Source: Sympetrum striolatum
Taxonomy: Eukaryota; Arthropoda; Insecta; Odonata; Libellulidae
DNA length: 64,000 nucleotides
Reading direction: 5' to 3'
Assembly (NCBI GenBank): GCA_947579665.1
Contig: CANPUZ010000065.1
Location: 248,001 to 312,000, forward strand
Shown: positions 35,781 through 46,652 of the stretch, one piece after another
Position numbering within the stretch: the first letter of the stretch is position 1
How the letters are laid out: every line of letters starts with the position of its first letter
Program-made: the position numbers and the translations under genes
Notes under the pieces: generated by a model
The model's database searches: none
Told to the model about the DNA's origin: nothing
The model's input: only the letters and a program-made list of their open reading frames with translations

Positions 35781-35983
35781 CCACTGCATAAATAAATTCC
35801 CATCAAAATGTAAACGAGGATAAAGAGGAAAGAACCATTCTTTTAGAACATTATACAATGATCTAGGTATTAAATTAATTAATCCCTTATTAATATAGAT
35901 ACTTCCACTTCCCAACTGTTCATAAGTAATATTTGCTAAACAAAATAAACCAGAAGAACAAAGACCATGAGCAAGTATTAATA

Positions 35984-36617
35984 TACAGTAGAAGTTCGTT
36001 TTGTCCGAACTTTTCGGGACGGAGGCTGGTTCGCATAAAGGATATGTTCGGATAATAGGTATTTTAACCTGAATGAGAAAAAGGAACTGAAAAAAAGGCT
36101 TTGACGGGTTATAGTACGAAATGAGTGATGATAATGCACATAAATATTAATGAAAACTTTTATTTAAAGAAAACTATACATGACTGTCCCCGCAAGGTTT
36201 TTCTTTCGAAATGAAAACATTTGAATCAGATTCTGCAACAAATTGAGGAATTCAGTCCTTCTGTGATTTTATATCATGTTTAGTTTTCCTGCTAATATTG
36301 TATTCCTGCTGAAGATTGGATAAAATGACACCACGATCTAGTTTATTCATTATTTCCACTTTTTGCTGTAACGTCAGCACCTGTCTTTTTCTCTTGACAT
36401 TCCCACTGCTTGAACTAGCTGCTGGACACTTTTTCTTATTATTTTTATCCATTTACAAGGTTAATTAATAAAAATACCTACTCATGCACACCTTTAAAAG
36501 ATTGGTGCAAAACAGGCATAACGGTGGCGTTCAAAATTACTGTTTATCTATCGTGAAATGTTTGTAGTTTTGATATGTTCGTTGATTAGATGTTCGGTTA
36601 ATCGATCCTCTACTGTA
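35984..36617 (-). mobile_element. Non-autonomous Tigger (Tc1/mariner-pogo) element in the numt
   Basis: Starts CAGTAGAAGTTCGTTTTGTC at 35,986 and ends with the reverse complement of CAGTAGAGGATCGATTAACC at 36,615. It is flanked by TA on both sides (35,984-35,985 and 36,616-36,617), the superfamily target duplication. Excising it with one TA restores the ND4 frame (GSY-x-LMLAHGL), which fixes the boundaries. The 630-bp element is an internal deletion that keeps only the start of the transposase. A related copy lies at 42,781-43,528. Confidence 0.9.
36252..36452 (-). pseudogene. Tigger transposase N-terminal (CENP-B/psq-type HTH) fragment
   Basis: A 66-residue frame: a Ser-rich start, then KRKRQVLTLQQKVEIMNKLD, LQQEYNISRKT and a stop. 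This is the first helix-turn-helix of pogo/Tigger transposases, which binds the terminal repeats. The second HTH and the DDE catalytic domain are deleted, so the element must rely on a transposase in trans. Confidence 0.82.
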
Positions 36618-37000
36618 TAGGATCCTCTTAAGCCTCAATAAGTCATCAACCATCAACAGAAGAATTAGCAATAAATGATTTTAGATCAACTTGATATAAA
36701 CAAATTAATCTAACAATAATTCCTCCTACTAAACAAACCCCTATTCATAAAAAATTAAATTTCACTCCCAAATAAGTAATAAATGAGAAAACTCGTAATA
36801 GGGAATAACCCCCTAACTTCAATAATAGCCAAAATCATATTCACGGAAATAGAGGCCTCAACATGAGGTAATCATAAATGAATCATGAATATAGGCATCA
36901 AAAAAGCAAGAATTAAAGAAAAATAGATAAAATTGTAAAAGAATAGTTCTGAATAAAAAAATATAAAAGTTGAAAGTTTCATAAGAAAAATAAACATTAA

Positions 37001-37672
37001 AAAAATCTGATGTGGCCAAGACATGACTTTCTCCATGTTTATTGAAAACAGAAGCCTATGCCGGTAGTATATAAATAACTCCAAAACTATAAGTGTTACG
37101 AAAAAATGTTTCATACAAAACTTGTTGTAAAGTACATTATCTATAACTTTGGTACATAATTGTATACACCTATATTGCATTCTGACAGAGATAAGTATGA
37201 AAAACTTCCATTTCTGGATAAACAACAACTTCCGGTTAACCATTATTGAAGAATAACTCCTAAACAATCAGTGTTACGAAAACATGTTTCATACAAAAGT
37301 TGTAGTAAAATACATTATCAATAACTTTTGTGTGTAAATGTTTATACCTATATTCCATTTTAACAGAGATATATAAGAAACAAAATTTTTTTCCAGATAA
37401 ACCGCAACTTCCGGTTTAGGGATATTCACCAAAAACTAATCAACTTTTGGCATTGTTAGGAAAATTCTAAATATGAATTTTGAAAATGATCGGATAATTA
37501 CTTTTCAAGATAGAGCGCCCACAAACTTTTTTAACCACAGACAGACATGTTTGGGAAAATAGCTAAAACATGTTCTATGGGCCCCAAAACATGTATTTCC
37601 ATAGAAATCTGGAGGTCGAATTTTTTTGTGAATACAATACTTTCTCTATACTACGTATAGGGAGAATGTAAT
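37001..37672 (-). repeat. CTTTCTCC-family repeat, copy C
   Basis: Runs from AAAAATCTGATGTGGCCAAG to CTACGTATAGGGAGAATGTA in reverse orientation. It contains the same internal TTCCGGTTAACCATTATT boxes and about 178-bp subrepeats as copy A, and the GTGGGCGCTCTA phrase near 37,515. It is closest to copy A. Confidence 0.88.
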
Positions 37673-38751
37673 AATTGTTATCAGTGTTACCTTTGCCCAG
37701 ATTTCTACACAAGCGTTCATACAAAGGGACTTATTTTGGCTCAAGCAAAAGAACAGAAAGACCCTCTCTTTGGCAGTTCTTCCGCTTCTGTGCATTCAAG
37801 TCTGTGAAAAAGAATTTTAAATCGATATATTAATGATAATGAATTTATTACGGGTATTAAACCCATATACTTAATACATAATATAAAAGCACATATAGAA
37901 TAAAGCAAAACACACAAGTAAATTCAAATACCTCAATAACAAAGAAAAGAAGATCTCTCTCAAACATCCTCATCCAAAGGTGGTGCGAAAAATGGGAATA
38001 AGATCAAGGGCGTCGCCAGCCACTGGGTTAGGGGGGGGCAAGCTGCCCACAGAGGGAGTCTATTGTCAGAAAAGTGAAGCCAAAAATAACGCAACCCGCA
38101 GAGCACTGGGGTGAACTTTTCTCCGGCTCCCCTTTAACTACATGTATCTTTGGGGTTTGGGGAAGATGATGATTATTCTATGGAAGAAAACAAAAGTGGA
38201 CAATTTTTTACCCTCCCTTGGTCTACGGACTAATCAGAAAAAGGGTTGGGCCTTTAAGGGTTGGTGTTCAAGGTAATGGTGATCCTCGTAGGTCCACCAG
38301 AGGTACTCACTGAGGCATAAACACAAAAATCCCCTCCAGGAAATTTTACAGATGATGGAAATAAAGTTTTTGCTTAGCACAGGAAAGCGTGAAACTTAAC
38401 CCAAGATTATACAAGAATTGTTTAGAGGTTTCTTTCAACTTATGTTACAATAATACTCAACATGGATGTTTACAGTTCAAATCCTTGTACTTTTTAGGAG
38501 ATAAGACTTCCTTTTTACTTGAGAAAAAACCCATCCTTCATCAGATCACTGCGCATGTTAGGTTTAGTTAGCAGGATAGCCTCTGATACAAAACATATTG
38601 ATTTGCTTAAAGTTCTGTACACTTTGCTTCTGTCCTAGACTTGAATAATCTTATATGTGGCCGAAACATCCTGATGAGTGCTGGATACCCTCAACAGACC
38701 TGTTGATGTCAGTACCTTCAAAAAAAATTCATTCTCCTACTTGGAGTCCCT
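37673..38751. other. Mostly unannotated; possible hAT-like terminus
   Basis: No gene is recognised. AAGGGCGTCGCCAGCCACTG at about 38,006 followed by a G run resembles the GGCGTAGCCAG type of hAT/MITE terminus, but no partner end was found. CTCACTGAGGCATAAACAC near 38,306 recurs in a similar form at 53,960. Confidence 0.35.
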
Positions 38752-39786
38752 TTTTTACTTTCTCCATATACGAAGTATAGAGAAAGTATTGTTTTCATGA
38801 AAAAATTCGACTTCGAGATTTCAACGGAAATACATGTTTTGGGGTCCCTAGAACACGTTTTGACCATTTTCAGAATGATGTCTGTGTGTATGTGTGTGTG
38901 TGTGTGTGTATGTGTGTGTGTGATAGTGGGCGCTCTAACGTGAAAACTATTAGTCGTATCAATACCAAACTTCATATATAGTACTGTGGTGTGTGCTGTC
39001 AGAGTTGATTAGTTTTTGGAGTAGATCGGTTAACCGGAAGTCGAGCTTTATTGTTTAAAGCTCATTTACGGTTTTCAAAATATCTCCATAAATATGATAT
39101 ATACGTATATTGTATTACTTATAAAACTTTTAGATAATGTAATTTACTATAACTTTTGTATTTAATATATTTTTGTATCTGCGGTTGATTAGGAGTTATT
39201 CGTGAAATACTGATAAACCGGAAGAAGATGATTATGTACTTTGTGGGCGCTCTAACATGAAAACTAATTGTCGGATCAACACCAAATTTCATAAATTGTA
39301 CTTTTATTACAGTCGTTAGAGTTGATTAGTTTTTGGAGTAGATCGGTCAACCGGAAGTTGAGCTTCATTCTTCAAAGCTTATTTCCGGTTTTCAAAATAT
39401 CTCCATAAATATGATATTTAGGTATATACTATTATTTATAAATGTTTTAGAAAATGTAATTTACTATAACTTTTGTAGGAAACATATTTTTGTATCACTG
39501 ATTGTTTAGGAGTTATTCATGAAATACTGATAAACCGGAAAGTGCTGATTATGTACTTTTTGGGTGCTCTGGGCTCTATGGGCAAAAGGCCAAATTCATC
39601 TTTTTTCATCAAGCATGTCCCGAAAAACATTATTTATAATGTTTGTGACGTGAAAGATAATAATATATAAATTGATCACTCATACTCCAAGTTTAGATTG
39701 AATATAGAGTTCGAAATTACTGTCGTAGATAAATATTTACATCTTATATATGGAGAAAGTCATGTGCTGGCCACATCAGATTTTTG
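38752..39786 (+). repeat. CTTTCTCC-family repeat, copy D
   Basis: Begins TTTACTTTCTCCATATACGA and ends GGCCACATCAGATTTTT. It carries two tandem internal units of about 316 bp, both starting GGGCGCTCTAAC (38,928 and 39,244) and each with GAGTTGATTAGTTTTTGGAG and CGGTNAACCGGAAGT. A third partial unit follows. A (GT)n microsatellite sits between the first end and the first unit. It is an inverted relative of copy E at 57.2 kb. Confidence 0.9.
38881..38923. repeat. (GT)n microsatellite inside copy D
   Basis: About 20 GT units interrupted by TATG. It occupies the same place within the element as the GTCT run in copy A and the CA runs in copy E. Confidence 0.95.
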
Positions 39787-40340
39787 TTATTAGAAGTTGA
39801 AAAGGTGGCATTTAACAACAAAAAACATAAGCAGAGTAGTAGTTTTCAGTAAATTCTTCAATAAATTAGTCCAACATTAGCCCAGACTTCATACCAATTC
39901 AAAGTTGATAATGTTTACAATTTTCATGCAAATTTTAATGGCTTTAACAAGTTATATGTGAATTTTACATGTTTTTGGAAATGTCATTTTTGGTGGAAAT
40001 ACGTCATAACTGCCATTTTTGATTATTTATAAAAGAAAAAGGTGACAAGTGAGAATCTTTGTGATAACAATTTTGAAAACTAGAGTTACATGTTCATAAC
40101 ATCCTAAATTTCTACTAGCTTTGCTGCCTAATTAAATTTTTTATAGGGGTACGAAAATGGTTGATTTGCATGTTTCGACTCATGGGCAGATTTTTACTTC
40201 GTGCCATGGTGCATAGAAGAACTCATATCTTAGAAAGTAGAAGCATTTGGGCTAAAATACTTTGGATTTTTCTTAACTAAGGATGGAAATAACTGCAGGG
40301 AAAATTATGTGAAAATCTGAGATGGTGAATGACCCACATA
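39787..40340. other. No gene recognised
   Basis: AT-rich sequence without a convincing frame or repeat terminus. Confidence 0.5.
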
Positions 40341-40806
40341 GTAATGATAAATATCTGTTGTACCAGGTTTACGGAAAAAATTCTTTTCTCCCTCTAGAAA
40401 ATGTTTGATTTCCAGGAATTTTACCCAGTAGATAGAGGCATCCTTGCGCATTAAAATGATATAGGTTTTTTGTTGTGAAAAAACGAAAAATGAGGCAATG
40501 GCAGTGTTTTATGAGCGACAACTACCGAAATCCATGACCTCCTTATTGGATTTTTCAGTAGTTACAGCTCCCCGTCACCAAAAGCTCGTTAAATGCCGAA
40601 ATATCGGCATCAAAAGTAGTGAAAGAGGTAATTTTCGCAGATTTATATCTAAAGAATAAACGCAGTGACATAATAGTGTTTTATCATTATAAAATGCGCA
40701 ATCTTTACTCTATCTATAAAAGCAATAATTATAATACTAGTGCCACACATAAAGGAGATATGATTTTTTTCCGTAAACCAGGTACAACAGATATTTACCA
40801 TAGTAA
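40341..40806. mobile_element. Putative MITE with about 45-bp inverted ends
   Basis: AAATATCTGTTGTACCAGGT followed by TTACGGAAAAAA at the left is matched by the reverse complement AAATATCTGTTGTACCTGGT at the right (40,762-40,800). Both inner sides continue with a short TCTCC/TTTATG-like similarity. The 466-bp span, lack of coding and inverted ends suggest a MITE. No clear target duplication, so the superfamily is unassigned. Confidence 0.5.
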
Positions 40807-41229
40807 CTAAGGAAGCTTTACCTGATTTTATCCACTTCAGAGTAATGGGCATATACACCCTGTATCAGTATCCAAAGGCGTAGCCACAACTATCTACGGC
40901 GACGCGGCATTCTCTCTTGCTTTTGAGGAGCCTCCAACAAGAACAGCTGTCTGGAAAAGCGAATTTAAACTTTAAAGATGAATCAAGTTCTTCCTTAAAT
41001 TATAATTCAGATTAAACTATGAAAATACAGTCATAGAATGCTAAACAGCTGCCTTTGAGTTTTAATGTGGCGAAAATTAATAAAATATAGCCATAATGAA
41101 AGCATTCATTTTTTATAGAACCCTTCAAAATTATTATGAGATAGGAAAATATTTCAATAAACCAAGAGGGTTCGTTACAAATCCATTTTGCTAGCTTTTA
41201 TTGGGTCTCTTAGCAAGCCCAAATGGCTA
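40807..41229. other. No gene recognised
   Basis: AAAGGCGTAGCCACAACTAT at about 40,874 resembles the GGCGTAGCCA type of hAT terminus but stands alone. Confidence 0.35.
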
Positions 41230-41640
41230 ATTCTTGCTGAGAATTTGATGTAATTAGAAACAGTGAAAACAAAAACTTATTGCTAATTTTAATATATGTA
41301 TACTTGGCAACTGCTATAAGATGTATATAGACTAGAATCGCTAACTCTCTGGTCGGTGTTAGAACAAGAGCCCACAATTTATTGGTGTTTTGGGGATTTA
41401 TTTTCTCCTCTACCACAGAGAATGGAATATTTGTCAACCACTCTCTCACAAGTTAACTCATCCTCTCTCTGTTCACTAATCTCCGCTAAATCACAATCCA
41501 TTCCCTCATCATCATCCTCAGAGTTGATTTCTCCATCACTAATTACTAGTTACTATCCTCTGAGTTGCTCTCTGCGTCCTCCAAGTTTCTTTTTTCCTCA
41601 GCATCTTCTTCACAGCTAAGATCACTTTCCTCGGCTAGAA
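41230..41640 (-). pseudogene. DEAD-box RNA helicase fragment, DDX24/Mak5-like
   Basis: The minus strand gives an acidic stretch (EESDLSCEEDAEE, then SEDDDEGMDCD after a frame change, then EQREDELTCERVVD). After another frame change follows motif Ia ALVLTPTRELAI (41,337-41,372) with HLIAVAKYT after it. In DDX24/Mak5 nucleolar helicases a long acidic insertion directly precedes motif Ia, whereas most DEAD-box proteins lack it, so this order supports the assignment. Two frameshifts, tandem stops (TAG TAA) and the absence of motifs I, II and III show a dead fragment, probably a truncated retropseudogene. A single degraded exon of a real gene is the alternative. Confidence 0.68.
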
Positions 41641-42780
41641 ATAAAGATTTGCTTGTGAATCATAAATATAAATGGCTTCAAATGTAATAAGACATGATTA
41701 CCAAGTTTCTGTTGTCTTAGTTAAGAAAGTAGATTGTAAATGTGAAAGGAATAGTTCATAATAAATATAAGATATTACAATGAGTTTCTTATAATGAGTT
41801 CGGCCATTTATTTAGGTGCGCATTCTGTAACATACTTTTTTCGAAAGCATGGCCGAAGGGGCCGAAAAAATGTAAACAAAGCTTATGCAGGCTGTTCAAC
41901 TTAGTATTGGTGTTCTGTGCTGTTCAAGTGACCTTTTTCAATCAATGAACATATATTCTGATCGATCTATGAGTGGAAGTGTGATATACGAAGCCCTAAA
42001 CTTCGTATACAATTTAGAAGTAAGAATTACCTCTTGCTGGTTTGTAGTTAGTACTTAGTGATATTATTAATACGTGATATTGTTCTAAAAGACTGCTCAC
42101 ATAATACCTTGTACAAACTATGCATCGAGTAAACAGGCATTGAGAGCAAATGAAGATTCAACCACTTTTTCTTATGTATTTAGATGGCCAAAATGTGTAA
42201 GTACGCTTTCGCACGTACATTGGCTTGCCATACATATCTTCTAGTCCTAGACTCCCTCTTCGTTGGGATGGTCCCGGTCTAATTTTCCCGATTTGGTTGA
42301 AAACTCAGATTAATTAAAAGTGTGAGGAACCGGAATACAGAAACGTATGGATAAGACAAAGGATATGACTTAACTACGCTCATATTGGAGGAAGCTAACA
42401 AACCCGTAAAATGTGATGAAACAAAGTTTTTAAGCGACTCACCAGTTATCTTTCGTTTTAACTCCCTTAAAAATTTAACATGTACTGGTTTTTCTCCAGC
42501 GAAGTATTGTAACCCTGTATTTACATGCACGGTGATTACAACACATGATTACGAATAACGTTGAATGATTAATATTTCCAAGACGATGGTCTCCCATCTC
42601 AAATCTGTCAACCATGTTTTTGGAAAATGCAAGAATTCGAATTGTTTAAGATGAACGTCCACTGTGCAAGGTCACAGCTATGGGAACTCAGGAAAAAAGA
42701 GCTTAACGTGAGTGAATTGTCCCATTGATATGCGCTTTGTCATGTTTACATACTTTTGCTACCATTACACCCCTTACATA
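41641..42780. other. No gene recognised
   Basis: A minus-strand frame at 42,279-42,530 (83 residues) has no family signature. No transposon end or RNA gene could be supported. Confidence 0.5.
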
Positions 42781-42926
42781 CCCGAACATCTAAACAACGA
42801 ACACTTCCAAACAACGAACATTTCACGATAGATATACAGTAATTTTGAACTCCACCGCTGCATGTGTTTTGCACCAATCTTTTGTAGGTGTGAACGAGAA
42901 GGTATTTTTATTAATTAACCTTCTAA

Positions 42927-43050
42927 ATGGATATAAACAAGAAGAAAACGTGTACAGCAGCTAGTTCAAGCGGTGCGAACGTCAGGAGAAAAAGACAGGT
43001 GCCGTTGTTACAGCAAAAAGTGGGCATAATAAATAAACTAGATAGAAATT
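42927..43050 (+). pseudogene. Tigger transposase N-terminus, truncated by insertion
   Basis: The start ATG and KKKTCTAASSSGANVRRKRQ, then LLQQKVGIINKLD, match the minus-strand frame at 36.3 kb. The first HTH is cut by the inserted G-rich segment after NKLDR. Confidence 0.75.
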
Positions 43051-43492
43051 TTGGGGGGGGGAGTCCGATCGAAAAATAAAAGATATTTCGGCTTTCACAA
43101 AATGTGACGTTAGAATTGCGTTAGACAAACTCGAATTTTTTCGCTAGTGATTGCTTATTAAATTGTGTGTTTATATGCGTTATTTGAGTTTCATTTTCGA
43201 AAAATAGGGACAAGAATAAAAAGTTTAATAAAAGTAACTGTTGATTGTGATCATAATTTATCAGAATATTTTTTACTAGATGTTAATAACACACAATATA
43301 ATATTATAAAATATCGAAATGACTTATTGACTGTATATATTGATATTATATACAGTATCTACAAATAGTCTACGGACATCCGGAGACCATCTCCTACGGT
43401 TGAAGGACAGTGTACGGGTATTGAGATTTGAGGGAGTCTGATATTTCGGGGGGGTCCAGACCCCCAGGACCACCCCTCTGGATCCGTCCCTG
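43051..43492 (-). mobile_element. Putative hAT-like insertion with GGATCC-type terminus
   Basis: The right end, read outward on the minus strand, is CAGGGACGGATCCAGAGGGG, related to CAGTGGCGGATCCAG at 55,676. The left side begins near the G run TTTTGGGGGGGGGAGTCC. It interrupts a Tigger copy, which dates it as younger. The interior is AT-rich and non-coding. Confidence 0.5.
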
Positions 43493-43639
43493 CCTTTATG
43501 AATAGTTCGGATAAACGATCCTCAACTGTAAATCTAACATTTGCATCAATGTATGGCACATCATATGCAGGAACACCAGCGTAATTATTTGCGAAAGGTT
43601 GAAATTGCTTTTATTTCATCGATATATTAAATTAGTACT

Positions 43640-44510
43640 TAGTATATTCTCGAAAGAATTTAACGATGCTCTTGCTCTCAAAGCCTTATACTGTGCTCTT
43701 GTACTAGAATATATATATATATACTAGAATATTGTTCTACTGTCTGGGCACCTCATTGTAAAAAACATACAACCAAAATAGAAAATTTGCAACGCAAATT
43801 CCAAAGATTAATCTATTACAAGTGCTTTCCTTCTCGAAGTGTTGCGACAGATTATACAATACCTCACTCTGATATTATGTCCTACCTAAACTTGAATACA
43901 TTGCATACTAGAAGAACTCTCTTAGATATTTTATTTTTGTATCGTTTGTGTAACAACAAAATAAATTGTCCCCAGCTACTTAGTCTCATTAACTTCCATG
44001 TACCTACATACAATGCAAGTAAATCAAACACCTTTTCTGTAAATTATTGCAGTAGAAATTATACCTACCACAGTGCAGTTAACAGAATGACACGAAACTT
44101 TGACCAAATTGCCAATACCAAAATAGACATCAATAATTGCTCAGAAAGAGCATTAAAGGAACTAGTACTAAACAACGTTAGGAACTAAAGTGAGGTATAT
44201 ATACTCTGTGGACTTAATTTTTATGTTGTCTTAAATAGTATAAATTGTGTAATTATGCTATATGGCATTCATATCATATCAAAACATAATGTACAACGAA
44301 TGGCTTATGTAAATAACTATGATGTAATAATTACTTAGTACATACATTCATTGTGTTGATATGAAACGATTTTTACTTAAGTCCCTTGTTTGTAAAATCT
44401 AATCCAAGTCTTGAAATGTTATTGAAGATGTTTTTTTTTATTGTGAAATTGGGCTTCTGCCCTCTTATCACTTTTAAAATGTATAAATAAACTGTTTATT
44501 ATAATTATGT
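43640..44510 (+). mobile_element. Jockey-like LINE, 5'-truncated
   Basis: Contains the C-terminal part of ORF2 and a 3' UTR ending in GTATAAATAAACTGTTTATT. The motif GAAATTGGGCTTCTGCCC before the tail recurs in a similar form at 44,683, where a second related 3' end follows (44,550-44,720). Confidence 0.75.
43660..44188 (+). pseudogene. LINE ORF2 C-terminal remnant
   Basis: LALKALYCALV is followed by a TATATA expansion that breaks the frame near 43,715, then STVWAPHCKK-like sequence in a new frame. The frame 43,787-44,188 reads QRKFQRLIYY, LNLNTLHTRRTLLDILFLYR and NYTYHSAVNRMTRNFDQIA, the standard tail of arthropod Jockey-group RTs. The RT core is absent through 5' truncation. Confidence 0.8.
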
Positions 44511-44549
44511 TAAAAATCACCAAAATGTAATGTGATACTATGGTGGTGT

Positions 44550-44720
44550 CTCGAGTTATCTTATACTAGAATATATAGAGTAATTTAATATTTTTTATAA
44601 TACAAATTTTTGCAAATGCATGTATTTTTTTTTAATTGTTAATTAGTATTAACTATATTTTTATATATATTTTTGCATCTTTGAAATTGGGTATTTGCCC
44701 GTAAATAAATAAATATATGT
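44550..44720 (+). mobile_element. Second LINE 3' tail
   Basis: Ends with GAAATTGGGTATTTGCCCGT and AAATAAATAAATA, homologous to the 3' UTR end at 44,445-44,495. No coding sequence is left. Confidence 0.5.
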
Positions 44721-44939
44721 TACTTAAATAATAAAATAGTTGCATTGAAGAGGTTCTAAGTCAAGAGTTGTTATAAAGGAGAGTAATACCAATTCTTCTT
44801 CAACCAAATTAAACATTTTATTAACAGATAAAGTTTACTATAGCGTAGAAGAATTTATAATTGAAAAGAAAGTGTGATTAAACTCTATATTGCTACTAGA
44901 TATCATGTATCTTGAGTGTGTTGTGTTATGTATCGACTG

Positions 44940-45760
44940 TTTATTTTATTTATTATTTATTTATTAAATTCTTATGGGTTGAACCCACTTACATTAAATA
45001 GAAATACAGAAGAGGAAATTATGTCATTATATATGTACATCAACGATAAAATCATATATAGATAATATTAAAGTCAGGAGAAAAAAAAATCTATGAAAGT
45101 ACAATAATCTATAAAATAAAATAATCAGGGAAATCTATAAAAATGTAGTAGAAATAACACACATAAATATATAAACACATTAGAAGGAAAACACACAAAT
45201 TTATAAAAATACAATAGAAAGAACACGCACAAATATTAATATAATCATAATAACACTCTATAAAACCCTCCATGAATTCCAGTTACAGCATTATGATATG
45301 ATAGATTTTATGGATTTTTTAAAAGAGGCAAGGTTTAGGACATAAATATCTATATCATCAGGAAGTTCATCTGTAGCTCTGATAATTCTCACAATTGGAC
45401 TATTATACATTTAGTTAGTCCTATAATGACTCTTATAAAACAGACCTTTGTTCCTTGTGTTATAAATAGTTGTGCAGAGAGGAATCAATTCTAGTAACTC
45501 AGGACAAGATAAGTAATTGTTTAATAATTTATATAAGAAAAGTAGATCTAAATGCAGCCGTCTAGAAGAGAATGTCTTTAAACCCAGTTCTCTATACATG
45601 TCATGGAAGGAAATATTGTTTGTATCACAGCCCAATTTTCTTAAATAAATTCTGACAAAGTGCCTTTGTACCTTTTCAAGACGATTTAAGCGGCAGTTAT
45701 AGTATGGGGAACACACAACTGAATATATGTAATAAAATATGTAATGCCTAAATTGTTATG
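44940..45760 (-). mobile_element. LINE 3' end on the minus strand
   Basis: The minus-strand 3' UTR ends TAAGTGGGTTCAACCCATAA followed by an AATAAATAAATAATAAA tail (44,940-44,975). It contains the ORF2 remnant described separately. Confidence 0.75.
45298..45716 (-). pseudogene. LINE ORF2 C-terminal remnant
   Basis: SPYYNCRLNRLEKVQRHFVR, then LGLKTFSSRRLHLDLLFLYK and LLELIPLCTTIYNTRN. An in-frame TAA at about 45,411 is followed by continued homology (PIVRIIRATDELPDDIDIYV, then FKKSIKSI) to 45,298. The order matches the post-RT region of Jockey-group LINEs. It is a different family from the copy at 43.7 kb and in opposite orientation. Confidence 0.8.
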
Positions 45761-45870
45761 TACATTATGTATTCTATTCATTATGTATTGACTGACTGTG
45801 AATACGTTGATTGACTTGTCCTATACATGCTGATGTTTGTCTCTGGATTAATAAATATTATTATTATAAA
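45740..45870 (+). mobile_element. Possible LINE 3' tail
   Basis: CTCTGGATTAATAAATATTATTATTAT resembles the tail at 32,893-32,918. There is no coding part, so the call rests on the tail alone. Confidence 0.35.
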
Positions 45871-45898
45871 GTTTTCTAATCCATCTACTTTAATGCAG

Positions 45899-46003
45899 GG
45901 TGCTACTGCGGTAGAGAAAGCTGTTGAAACTGAAGGGAAAGGTGAAAATAGTGGGACTCAAGATGGACAGGAGGTTAATGTCGATGTCGTTATTATTAAT
46001 TGA
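45899..46003 (+). CDS. Exon-like open segment 1, host gene candidate
   Basis: A pyrimidine-containing tract and AATGCAG precede an open frame GATAVEKAVETEGKGENSGT and following residues to a stop at 46,003. A GACAGGAGGTTAATG site at about 45,975 could be a 5' splice site. Composition is acidic and polar, unlike the transposon remnants nearby. I do not recognise a family. It may share a gene with the open segments at 46,102 and 48,746, but phases and connections are unproven. Confidence 0.28.
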   Translation, partial: GATAVEKAVETEGKGENSGTQDGQEVNVDVVIIN

Positions 46004-46101
46004 TTATCTTAAGGTGTTGTTGATTAAGTGTAATTTGCATGATTGTGCATCTCATCCATATTTAGGCTGGAAGGATTGAATCCAATCCCAATGTTTTGCA
46101 G

Positions 46102-46347
46102 GGAAATATAAGAGTGTCTAATGAAATTAATCTTCTCTCAAAGATGGTACTTAGACTTAACAGGAACCATTCAAATACACTTCTCATTACAAGAAATGGT
46201 ATTATGGTAAATAAATTGGGTGTTGCCCTTGAAAGGCATACAAATATATGTAATATTGGTTTGGGGAATTCAAATGACCTATTCTATTACATTTTTAGAA
46301 GCAAGTTATGCTATTTCCTGAGTGTCTACATGAAGATTTTACAATAA
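46102..46347 (+). CDS. Exon-like open segment 2
   Basis: AATGTTTTGCAG precedes an open frame GNIRVSNEINLLSKMVLRLN and a further 60 residues. A possible 5' splice site lies at AAATGGTATTATG (about 46,196). No family is recognised. Confidence 0.22.
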   Translation, partial: GNIRVSNEINLLSKMVLRLNRNHSNTLLITRNGIMVNKLGVALERHTNICNIGLGNSNDLFYYIFRSKLCYFLSVYMKILQ

Positions 46348-46652
46348 AATCAGAGGAAGAGGATCTTTGAGGTACAAGGAACTATAATAGTTTATAGTTA
46401 GTTATTTTTGTTCTACAATTTCATATTATTGATTAAATTGTGTTAACTTTGCAAGTGTATTAATATTCTTGCTTTGAGTACCTTTTCAGTGGAGAAATTT
46501 TCCTCATGCTTCCTCAGCCCAGATTGTTAGCTAGTTGAATTAGGAGCAGACGGCTGTTGGTTTATGGGACTACCTAATGGTGAATCTAGTCCTTATTGAA
46601 AAACTGCTAAAATTTTATTCTTGATTGATAATTAGGTGAAACTTTGTTTCCT

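Larger units (their letters stand above)
35857..36999 (-). pseudogene. ND4: Numt: mitochondrial ND4 fragment, split by a Tigger element
   Basis: A nuclear copy of NADH dehydrogenase subunit 4 (complex I membrane subunit). With the invertebrate mitochondrial code the minus strand from 36,999 gives MPMFMIHLWLP, a degraded HVEAS-SVNMILA stretch, FLIYYLGVKF, CLVGGIIVSLICLYQVDLKS and SSV. After the inserted Tigger (35,986-36,615) it resumes as [20 protein letters not shown] and [16 protein letters not shown] as Trp and AGA as Ser are needed at conserved sites, which rules out nuclear coding. Small indels after WLP and in the middle break the frame, as expected of an old numt. It is bounded by a CTTTCTCC repeat at 37,001 and a LINE remnant at 35,780. 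Confidence 0.88.
42781..43528 (+). mobile_element. Tigger element, second copy of the 36-kb family, interrupted
   Basis: From CCGAACATCTAAACAACGAA onward it matches the reverse complement of 36,452-36,600, including the untranslated leader and start of the transposase. Its outer left terminus is missing. The right end reads CGATCCTCAACTG (43,516-43,528), the reverse complement of the terminus CAGTTGAGGATCG. The interior from about 43,050 to 43,492 is foreign sequence ending CTGGATCCGTCCCTG. Confidence 0.75.

Noticed and set aside
36872..37267. 131-codon minus-strand frame
   Set aside because: A chimera of the CTTTCTCC repeat and the ND4 numt; not a gene.
40619..40858. Short frames on both strands
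   Set aside because: They overlap the inverted end of the putative MITE and show no signature.
42279..42530. 83-codon minus-strand frame
   Set aside because: No motif or context; could not be supported beyond chance in AT-rich DNA.
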